Origin: Lachnospiraceae bacterium
Lineage (GTDB): Bacteria > Bacillota > Clostridia > Lachnospirales > Lachnospiraceae
Assembly (NCBI GenBank): GCA_028727605.1
Contig: JAQYOA010000159.1
Location: forward strand, 1 to 47,459
Reading direction: 5' to 3'
DNA: 47,459 nt
A program made the translations under genes and the position numbers. Each line of letters starts with the position of its first letter. The first letter of the stretch is position 1. Shown piece by piece: positions 41,581 to 47,459 of this stretch. The notes beneath the pieces are model-generated. The model worked only from the letters and a program-made list of their open reading frames with translations, had not been told where the DNA came from and ran no database searches.

Positions 41581-41712
41581 ATTCACCAGCTATTACAGAT
41601 TATATTGAAGGTGAATGCTAAAAATATAATCTCTAATAGCTAGTGACCTCGTATTACATCTCAACATTTTCTTTACTAACATCATTATAATCTTCAAAAT
41701 ATGAAAAGTCAA
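41581..41712 (-). promoter_or_regulatory. Promoter and structured 5' leader of the cold-shock gene
   Basis: Minus strand: TTGACT (41712-41707), 17 nt, TATAAT (41689-41684). The transcript would have a leader of about 175 nt. Within it, arms at 41641-41623 and 41606-41588 (19 bp, one mismatch) form a hairpin. Its loop contains ATTCACC, which can also pair with GGTGAAT (41587-41581) just after the hairpin, next to a run of seven T. So two mutually exclusive folds exist. Confidence 0.8.
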
Positions 41713-41743
41713 GAAAAAACTCTTTATTTCATGAAAGAATTCG

Positions 41744-41831
41744 TGTATGATAAAAGATGGATTTGAGCAGGAAAAGGACTCCTGCAAACAGGAAAAAGAA
41801 ATAAAGGAAAGGATCAGGCAGACGTAAAAAG
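41744..41831 (+). promoter_or_regulatory. Leader region of the pyr operon
   Basis: A TATGAT (41744-41749) could be the -10 box; no good -35 is evident. A small stem GCAGGA / TCCTGC is at 41767-41784. No PyrR-type binding site or terminator is seen before the pyrC start. Confidence 0.35.
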
Positions 41832-43109
41832 ATGAGTATCTTGATAAAAAACGGACAAGTGATTGATCCGGATACGAAAAGAAATGAAGTGTGTGACGTG
41901 CTGATCGAAAATGGTCTTATTGCCAGAGTAGAGAAGTCGATTGAGGAAGCGGCCGATCAGGTCATTGACGCTGCGGGCTGTTATGTAATGCCGGGATTGA
42001 TTGATATGCATGTGCATTTTCGGGATCCCGGACTGACTTATAAAGAAGATATCCAAAGCGGCTCGAAGGCTGCAGCCAAGGGCGGTGTGACCACGGTTGT
42101 TGCAATGCCGAATACCAAACCGGTCATTGACAGTCCGGACAGAGTTGACTATGTCGCAAACAAGGCAAAACAGTTTTCTCCGATTCATGTGCTTCAGGCC
42201 GGCGCGATCACAAAGGGACAAAAGGGAGAGGAACTTGCGGATATCGAAGGAATGGCAGATGCAGGAATTCCGGCAATCAGTGAGGATGGAAAATCTGTGA
42301 TGAATGCGCTCCTTTATAAGGAAGCAATGGAAATCGCCGCAGAGAGAAAGATCCCGGTGCTGGCTCACTGTGAAGATATCAATCTGGTCAACGGCGGCTG
42401 TATGAATGAAGATGAACATTCCAGAGCGTGGAGACTGCCGGGCATCACCAACTCCGTGGAAAATACGATCGTGGCAAGGGATATTGTGCTTGCACAGGAG
42501 ACAGGAGCACATCTGCATCTGTGCCATTGTTCCACAAAAGAGTGTGTGGATATGATCAAAGATGCCAGAAAGGCAGGCGTTTCGATATCGGCGGAGGTAT
42601 GCCCGCATCACTTTACATTGTCCAGTGACGACATTGTAAAGGGAGACACGAATTATAAAATGAATCCGCCGCTGCGCGCCAAAGAGGATGTGGAGGCTCT
42701 GCGTCAGGGCCTCAAAGAGGATGTTTTTGATGTCATCAGTACCGATCATGCGCCGCATTCCCATGAAGAAAAACAGAATTCTTTCCGGAAAGCGCCGTTT
42801 GGGATTGTAGGACTTGAGACCAGTGTAGCCCTTACGATTACGGAACTTGTGGATACCGGAATTCTGACACCGATGCAGATGGCGGAAAAAATGAGTTATA
42901 ATCCGGCAAAGATTTTGCATCTGGAAGACAAAGGATCTCTGGCCGTGGGAAAATGCGCGGATGTTGTAGTGATTGATCCGAAAGCAGAGTATGTGATTGA
43001 TCCGAAAACTTTTGTGTCAAAAGGAAAGAATACTCCTTTTGGCGGGAAAAAAGTGAAGGGAAAAGTTGTGACTACGATCTGCGACGGAAAAATCGTATAT
43101 CAGGAGTAA
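41832..43109 (+). CDS. pyrC: Dihydroorotase
   Basis: 425 residues. Interconverts carbamoyl-aspartate and dihydroorotate in UMP synthesis. Binuclear-zinc amidohydrolase: HVHFRDPG holds the first His pair, further ligands are in LAHCED, LHLCHCS and STDHAPH, and MPNTKPVIDS marks class I (PyrC of Gram-positives). The C-terminal FGGKKVKGKVVTTICDGKIVY completes the amidohydrolase barrel. First of four genes in order pyrC-pyrF-pyrK-pyrD; the start follows a weak AAAAAG site. Confidence 0.95.
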   Translation: MSILIKNGQVIDPDTKRNEVCDVLIENGLIARVEKSIEEAADQVIDAAGCYVMPGLIDMHVHFRDPGLTYKEDIQSGSKAAAKGGVTTVVAMPNTKPVIDSPDRVDYVANKAKQFSPIHVLQAGAITKGQKGEELADIEGMADAGIPAISEDGKSVMNALLYKEAMEIAAERKIPVLAHCEDINLVNGGCMNEDEHSRAWRLPGITNSVENTIVARDIVLAQETGAHLHLCHCSTKECVDMIKDARKAGVSISAEVCPHHFTLSSDDIVKGDTNYKMNPPLRAKEDVEALRQGLKEDVFDVISTDHAPHSHEEKQNSFRKAPFGIVGLETSVALTITELVDTGILTPMQMAEKMSYNPAKILHLEDKGSLAVGKCADVVVIDPKAEYVIDPKTFVSKGKNTPFGGKKVKGKVVTTICDGKIVYQE

Positions 43110-43143
43110 AATATTTGGGATTAAGAGAAGAGGAGATACGAAG

Positions 43144-44076
43144 ATGATTCAGAAACTGATCGAAAATATTAAAAGAACAAATGCCCCCATCGTTGTAGGA
43201 CTGGATCCTATGCTTTCCTATGTTCCGGAGCAGGTGCAGAAAAAAGCATTTGCAGAATACGGCGAAACTCTGGAAGGAGCTGCAGAGGCAATCTGGCAGT
43301 TTAACAAAGCAATTGTGGATGCTACCTGTGATCTGATTCCGGCAGTAAAGCCGCAGGTTGCCATGTATGAACAGTTCGGAGTGCCCGGAATGGCAGCTTA
43401 TGAAAAGACGGTCTCCTATTGCCAGGAGAAAGGTCTTGTTGTGATCGGAGATGTCAAGAGAGGTGATATCGGATCCACTTCCGAAGCTTATGCAGTTGGT
43501 CATCTGGGACATGTTCAGGTGGGCAGCAAAAAATATGCCGGTTTCCATGAGGATTTTGCAACCGTGAATCCGTATCTTGGATCAGACGGAGTGAAACCTT
43601 TTATCAAGGTCTGCCGTGAAGAAAAGAAAGGTATTTTTGTGCTGGTGAAAACTTCCAATCCTTCCAGCGGAGAATTCCAGGATCGTATGATTGACGGCCG
43701 TCCGCTGTATGAGTGGGTAGGAGAGCAGGTTGCAGCCTGGGGAGAAGAGCATATGGGAGAATCCTACAGCTACGTAGGTGCTGTTGTAGGTGCTACCTAT
43801 CCTGAAATGGGAAAGGTCCTGCGGAAAATTATGCCGAAAACCTATATCCTTGTGCCGGGTTACGGAGCTCAGGGAGGACAGGGAAAAGACCTGGTTCACT
43901 TCTTCAATGAAGATGGACTTGGAGCGATTGTAAATTCTTCCCGCGGTATCATTGCCGCTTATAAACAGGAAAAATATGCAGCCTTCGGCGCGGAAAACTT
44001 TGCAGATGCTTCCCGTCAGGCAGTGCTGGACATGGTGGAAGATATCAGCGGTGCTCTTGCCAGTGCGAAAGGATGA
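43144..44076 (+). CDS. pyrF: Orotidine-5'-phosphate decarboxylase (type 2)
   Basis: 310 residues, longer than the 230-residue type 1 form. Decarboxylates OMP to UMP, the last step of the pathway. Catalytic block: VVIGDVKRGDIGSTSEAYA, with the Lys-Asp pair DxKRxDI; N-terminal PIVVGLDPMLSYVP and the C-terminal phosphate loop VPGYGAQGGQGKD and VNSSRGII. Starts 34 nt after pyrC behind GAGGAG. Confidence 0.95.
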   Translation: MIQKLIENIKRTNAPIVVGLDPMLSYVPEQVQKKAFAEYGETLEGAAEAIWQFNKAIVDATCDLIPAVKPQVAMYEQFGVPGMAAYEKTVSYCQEKGLVVIGDVKRGDIGSTSEAYAVGHLGHVQVGSKKYAGFHEDFATVNPYLGSDGVKPFIKVCREEKKGIFVLVKTSNPSSGEFQDRMIDGRPLYEWVGEQVAAWGEEHMGESYSYVGAVVGATYPEMGKVLRKIMPKTYILVPGYGAQGGQGKDLVHFFNEDGLGAIVNSSRGIIAAYKQEKYAAFGAENFADASRQAVLDMVEDISGALASAKG

Positions 44077-44139
44077 GAACGGGTGAAAAACCTGTAAAAT
44101 CAGAATGCTGATCGATATAGAAAAAAGGAGCTTTAAGCT

Positions 44140-44910
44140 ATGAAGATAAAAGAATGCTGTACCGTAATAAGTCAGAAATGCATTGCGAAAGGCATTTACA
44201 GTATGTGGATTTCTGCGGAGGTGATTGCCGGCGAAGCGAAGGCAGGACAGTTTATTTCTCTGTTTTCCGCAGACGGAAGCCGTCTGCTTCCGCGACCGAT
44301 CTCGCTGTGTGAGATCGACCCGGAACAGGGAAGGCTGCGGATCGTATATCGTGTGGCCGGTGCGGGAACAGAGGAATTCTCTCACTTAAAATCCGGAGAC
44401 CGCATCGATGTACTTGGACCTCTTGGCAACGGATTTCCACTGGAGGAAGTCAAAGGAAAGAAAGTGATGCTGATGGGCGGAGGAATCGGAGTTCCGCCCA
44501 TGCTTGAGACGGCAAAAGAGCTGGAGGGAGAGAAACTGATTGTCTGCGGATATCGGGATGAACTCTTTCTCACAGAGGAGTTTTCAGAGGCAGGAGAACT
44601 GTATCTGGCAACAGAGGACGGAAGTGCCGGAGTAAAAGGAAATGTCATGGACGCGGTAAGGGAATACGCACTGGATGCGGATGCCATTTTTGCCTGCGGA
44701 CCGGCACCGATGCTTCGTGCCATTAAAGCATACGGACTTGAGAAGGACATTCCCTGCTGGATTTCCATGGAGGAGAAAATGGCCTGTGGTGTCGGCGCAT
44801 GCCTTGCCTGTGTGTGTCAGTCCACAGAAGTGGACGGTCACTCCCATGTTCACAATAAACGGATCTGCAAAGACGGTCCGGTATTTCGAAGTACAGAAAT
44901 AGAACTGTAG
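44140..44910 (+). CDS. pyrK: Dihydroorotate dehydrogenase B, electron-transfer subunit
   Basis: 256 residues. An FAD/NAD-binding ferredoxin-reductase domain (RLLPRPISLCEID, LMGGGIGVPPMLETAKEL, FACGPAPMLRAIKAYG) followed by a C-terminal [2Fe-2S] site with four cysteines (CGVGACLACVC...C). Passes electrons from the PyrD flavin to NAD+. The gene is directly before pyrD, 22 nt from its start, as expected for a PyrD-PyrK heterotetramer. Start follows AAAAAGGAG. Confidence 0.95.
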   Translation: MKIKECCTVISQKCIAKGIYSMWISAEVIAGEAKAGQFISLFSADGSRLLPRPISLCEIDPEQGRLRIVYRVAGAGTEEFSHLKSGDRIDVLGPLGNGFPLEEVKGKKVMLMGGGIGVPPMLETAKELEGEKLIVCGYRDELFLTEEFSEAGELYLATEDGSAGVKGNVMDAVREYALDADAIFACGPAPMLRAIKAYGLEKDIPCWISMEEKMACGVGACLACVCQSTEVDGHSHVHNKRICKDGPVFRSTEIEL

Positions 44911-44932
44911 TATGTGTTTGGAGGAAATGCAA

Positions 44933-45835
44933 ATGAAAACAAGTGTAAATCTTGCCGGGGTGGAACTGAAAAATCCCGTGATGACTGCTTCAGGCACTTT
45001 TGGATCCGGAGAAGAATACAGTGAGTTTGTGGATCTTAAGGAACTGGGAGCGGTTGTGACAAAAGGCGTTGCAAATGTTCCGTGGCCCGGAAATCCCACA
45101 CCGCGAATTGCGGAAGTGTACGGCGGTATGTTGAACGCGATCGGTTTGCAGAACCCGGGTATTGATGTGTTCTGCAAGCGGGATATTCCGTTTTTGAAAC
45201 AGTTTGATACAAAGATTATTGTCAATGTCTGTGGAAAGACGACAGAGGATTACTGTGAGGTTGTGGAAAGATTGTCCGATGAGCCGGTGGATCTTTTGGA
45301 AATCAATATTTCCTGTCCAAATGTCAAGGAGGGCGGTATTGCTTTCGGTCAGGATCCAAAGGCCGTGGAAGCCATCACAAAAGAAGTGAAAAAATACGCG
45401 AAACAGCCGGTTATTATGAAGCTGAGCCCGAATGTGACCGACATCACGGAAATGGCGCGGGCAGCTGAGAGCGGCGGAGCAGATGTCTTATCACTGATTA
45501 ATACCCTGACCGGTATGAAAATCAATATTGAGCGGCAGACGTTTGCCATCGCGAATAAGACCGGCGGTATGTCCGGTCCGGCGGTAAAACCGATCGCTGT
45601 GCGCATGGTTTACCAGGTTGCACAGGCTGTCAAAGTACCGTTGATCGGTATGGGAGGAATCACCTGTGCCGAGGATGCGCTGGAATTTATTCTGGCAGGT
45701 GCAACTGCCGTATCCATCGGAACAGCGAATTTCTTTAATCCATATGCAACGGTGGAAACCGTGCGGGGAATTGAAGATTATATGAGAAGACATCAGGTGG
45801 AAGATATCTGTGAACTGATCGGTGCGGTACGTTAA
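44933..45835 (+). CDS. pyrD: Dihydroorotate dehydrogenase B, catalytic subunit
   Basis: 300 residues. FMN enzyme oxidising dihydroorotate to orotate with NAD+ through PyrK. Typical blocks: LKNPVMTASGTFGSGEEY, GNPTPRIAEVYGGMLNAIGLQNPG, EINISCPNVKEGG with the catalytic cysteine in SCPN, KLSPNVTD and GMGGITCAEDALEFILAGATAVSIGTANF. ATG 44933 follows GGAGG at 8 nt spacing; in-frame ATGs at 44912 and 44927 are less well placed. Last gene of the cluster; pyrE is not present. Confidence 0.95.
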   Translation: MKTSVNLAGVELKNPVMTASGTFGSGEEYSEFVDLKELGAVVTKGVANVPWPGNPTPRIAEVYGGMLNAIGLQNPGIDVFCKRDIPFLKQFDTKIIVNVCGKTTEDYCEVVERLSDEPVDLLEINISCPNVKEGGIAFGQDPKAVEAITKEVKKYAKQPVIMKLSPNVTDITEMARAAESGGADVLSLINTLTGMKINIERQTFAIANKTGGMSGPAVKPIAVRMVYQVAQAVKVPLIGMGGITCAEDALEFILAGATAVSIGTANFFNPYATVETVRGIEDYMRRHQVEDICELIGAVR

Positions 45836-45856
45836 CATCCGAAAAATGAAAAACGA

Positions 45857-45902
45857 GGGTGCTTTTGGGGGCGTTTTGTTGTGCTCCCGGAAGCACCTTT
45901 TT
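45857..45902 (+). terminator. Terminator of the pyrCFKD cluster
   Basis: GGGTGCTT pairs with AAGCACC at the base and GGGGGC with GCTCCC inside, followed by five T. It lies 20 nt past the pyrD stop. Confidence 0.8.
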
Positions 45903-45993
45903 ATATTGCTGTATATATAGGAATGTGCATATAATGACTTATCAGAAGGTTCATTTTTGTTTCATGATTCGACATCGGGAAAAGGAGAAGAGT

Positions 45994-46884
45994 ATGAGAA
46001 AATATGGAATTGTTTGCCGGTCGAGCGTATTTCTTTTTACCGAAGATCTGCAGGAGGTAACCGATGAAATTTTGATGGGATGGGCAGTTGAGATTGTGGA
46101 AGAAGAGCTTTCCATCCGTGAGCAGAATTACGTACGAGTGCTCACTCACTACGGATACGAAGGGTATGTGGATCGTGCGGCATTGAAAGTTGTATCGGAA
46201 GAAGAACTGCGTTTCCGTGATAAGAGCGATTCCCTTTGGGTGATACGCAGCGCATTTGCAGATATTCTGGAAAAACCGGATGTGTGCAGCAGAATTCAAA
46301 CGACTCTGGGAAGAGGAAGTTTTGTGACAAAAACAGCGGAAGGGGAGAATGGATATATTCAGGTAAAAACGGATGAGGGAATAAGCGGGTATCTTCCGAA
46401 GATTCATATGTTCCGACGGCGCGATCGGGATGAATATCTTTATACGGATTGCAGAGAAGATTACTTTCTGAATCAGACCCCAATCAAATATGGATCAGAA
46501 GAAGCATTTCGGAAATCGGTTACAGACTGTGCGCTTGCCTACCTTGGTACGCAGTATCGCTGGGGAGGAAAATCTTCCGCAGGCCTTGACTGTTCCGGCC
46601 TGACTTTTCTGTGTTACCAGATGAACGGAATTCTGATCTATCGCGATGCACGGTTAATGCCGCAGTATCCGATTCAACCTGTTGATCCAAGGCAGATGAA
46701 AAAGGGAGATTTGCTGTACTTTCCGGGACATATTGCTATGTATCTCGGGAAGGGGCGTTATATCCACTGCACCGGACACAGGGAAAGCTTTGGATGTGTC
46801 TGCAATAGTCTGAACCCTGAAGATGCGGATTACCGGGAAGATCTGGCAAGCAGTATTCTGTATGTGGGAAGTATTTTTGTGTGA
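45994..46884 (+). CDS. NlpC/P60 peptidase with SH3 domains, YkfC-like
   Basis: 296 residues from ATG 45994 behind AAAAGGAGAAGAG, the same length I recall for Bacillus YkfC. Two SH3-like domains (about 1-80 and 80-155) precede an NlpC/P60 cysteine peptidase: Cys in WGGKSSAGLDCSGLTFLCYQMNG, His in GDLLYFPGHIAMYLGKGRYIHCTG. There is no signal peptide or membrane segment, so it probably acts in the cytosol on recycled murein peptides (L-Ala-gamma-D-Glu cleavage), as YkfC does. No epimerase or peptide transporter gene is next to it. Confidence 0.85.
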   Translation: MRKYGIVCRSSVFLFTEDLQEVTDEILMGWAVEIVEEELSIREQNYVRVLTHYGYEGYVDRAALKVVSEEELRFRDKSDSLWVIRSAFADILEKPDVCSRIQTTLGRGSFVTKTAEGENGYIQVKTDEGISGYLPKIHMFRRRDRDEYLYTDCREDYFLNQTPIKYGSEEAFRKSVTDCALAYLGTQYRWGGKSSAGLDCSGLTFLCYQMNGILIYRDARLMPQYPIQPVDPRQMKKGDLLYFPGHIAMYLGKGRYIHCTGHRESFGCVCNSLNPEDADYREDLASSILYVGSIFV

Positions 46885-47343
46885 TAGAATATCGTTTGTG
46901 CTGATTGAAAATGCCTCTGAGTTATGATAGAATCTGTTCAATGAAGAGCTTATGGCAGTGTTAATATGTGCTCCATGAGTTTAAACGTTATGGACGTGTT
47001 TTTTCAGACACTGTCCGCTGTTTTCAGGGGATAGAGTTGAATAAGCAGCTTCTTGGAATGGCGCTCATCAGACATTATTGGATTGTGTGGCTCTGAATCT
47101 CTTGCTTTTTAAGCATACCAGGAAGGCTTTTGGGCAGCGGATTCTTCACCAGATGATGGCTGATAGAAACGAAACATATATAATTTTTATAGTTGTTCCT
47201 AGATAAGGTTAATTTTGATTATAACCTTATCTAGGGTTGTTAACGGCAAGTGTCGACTCGGGCTTACTTACAATCTTAGAAGGGTTGCTATATCTTGGGT
47301 GGTAATAAATTGTATTGCAACAGGAATTGTTGTATTTTATAGT
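46885..47343. other. Intergenic stretch without a recognisable gene
   Basis: No reading frame of family type is found. A promoter-like TTGAAA (46905-46910), 17 nt, TAGAAT (46928-46933) sits 20 nt past the peptidase stop. A short open stretch around 47040-47200, encoding about 50 residues (including LLLFKHTRKAFGQRILHQMM) in one frame, has no start codon or ribosome site. It may be a remnant of a gene. From about 47170 the sequence becomes very A/T-rich. Confidence 0.5.
47198..47235. repeat. 14-bp perfect inverted repeat
   Basis: Arms CCTAGATAAGGTTA (47198-47211) and TAACCTTATCTAGG (47222-47235), 10-nt loop. There is no T-run on either side. Function unknown; possibly an operator or the scar of a mobile element. 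Confidence 0.75.
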
Positions 47344-47367
47344 GTACAGTTTCGGCTGTACTTTTTT
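47344..47367 (+). terminator. Small intrinsic terminator-like hairpin
   Basis: GTACAG-TTTCGG-CTGTAC followed by six T. It would end any transcript started from the promoter-like site at 46905. Confidence 0.65.
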
Positions 47368-47404
47368 ACTTTATAGGAAATTTCGTTTTTTGTACAGCAG
47401 TAAA

Positions 47405-47446
47405 AAACACATGTTCACCGAACATATGTTAGATAAACATGTGTTT
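47405..47446. repeat. Inverted repeat at the window end
   Basis: AAACACATGTT (47405-47415) and AACATGTGTTT (47436-47446) form an 11-bp stem; between them lies the palindrome AACATATGTT. Several ACATGT/ACATATGT units suggest a regulator site before a gene outside the window. Confidence 0.65.
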
Positions 47447-47459
47447 AGGGCATGATAAG

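Noticed and set aside
41593-41787. 64-codon minus-strand frame in the csp leader
   Set aside because: It crosses the csp promoter and the leader hairpin arms and has no ribosome site; RNA structure explains the region better.
41700-41831. PyrR attenuator upstream of pyrC
   Set aside because: No anti-antiterminator loop consensus and no terminator hairpin with T-run could be found in the leader.
41814-42920. Long open frame (368 codons) on the minus strand opposite pyrC
   Set aside because: Shadow of pyrC; composition is His/Cys/Arg-rich and no family pattern is seen.
46965-47033. Possible 22-residue peptide frame from an ATG near 46965
   Set aside because: No ribosome site, no conservation evidence; too short to claim.
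1-47459. CRISPR arrays, insertion sequences, prophage genes, restriction or toxin-antitoxin systems
   Set aside because: Looked for repeats with regular spacing, transposase or integrase motifs and paired small toxin genes; none found.

Overview
The window is 47.5 kb of chromosomal DNA from a low-to-mid GC Firmicute, most likely a gut clostridium of the Lachnospiraceae type. Support: T-box leaders, a sigma-H (Spo0H-type) gene, strong AGGAGG ribosome sites, TTGACA/TATAAT promoters, a consensus CIRCE element, glutaminyl-tRNA synthetase in a Firmicute, and small families (DUF3786, DUF5721, DUF3169) common in that group. Genus cannot be told by eye. I see no prophage, insertion sequence, CRISPR array or rRNA. 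Most of the DNA is housekeeping genes in short operons separated by clear intrinsic terminators.

Layout. 1-2.7 kb: the end of a T-box leader, then cysE, mrnC, rlmB and sigH. 2.8-7.3 kb: an AraC regulator divergent from a two-gene heterodimeric ABC exporter. 7.5-9.1 kb: tRNA-Thr(GGU) and a MATE exporter. 9.1-11.3 kb: aspA divergent from an Lrp/AsnC regulator. 11.4-14.5 kb: glnS and a MocR-type regulator whose PLP lysine position is arginine. 14.6-16.9 kb: small or unknown proteins and two HAD phosphatases. 17-20.3 kb: a self-contained HTH / DUF3169-like / ABC-2 transporter operon behind a promoter carrying repeated TGACAA-N6-TTGTCA sites. 20.4-24.7 kb: a KDG/KDPG cluster (eda-VOC fusion, two PfkB kinases) divergent from an IclR regulator. 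24.8-30.2 kb: threonine aldolase, YbaK-type deacylase, MBL hydrolase, DUF3786, two GNATs and lrgAB.

30.3-37.7 kb (minus strand): pepP-eutH, then htpG behind a CIRCE element, then ilvBN behind a complete T-box leader. 37.7-41.5 kb: GNAT, DUF5721, corA, degV, a small membrane protein and a cold-shock gene with a long structured leader. 41.8-45.8 kb: pyrC-pyrF-pyrK-pyrD for pyrimidine synthesis. 46-46.9 kb: a cytoplasmic NlpC/P60 peptidase resembling YkfC. The last 575 bases contain no recognisable gene but several inverted repeats and a promoter/terminator-like pair.

No large undescribed system is evident. The best leads are small: CIRCE doubling as a terminator in front of htpG, the alternative hairpins in the csp leader, the paired operators of the HTH-DUF3169-ABC operon, the aldolase-VOC fusion, and the MocR protein lacking its PLP lysine.
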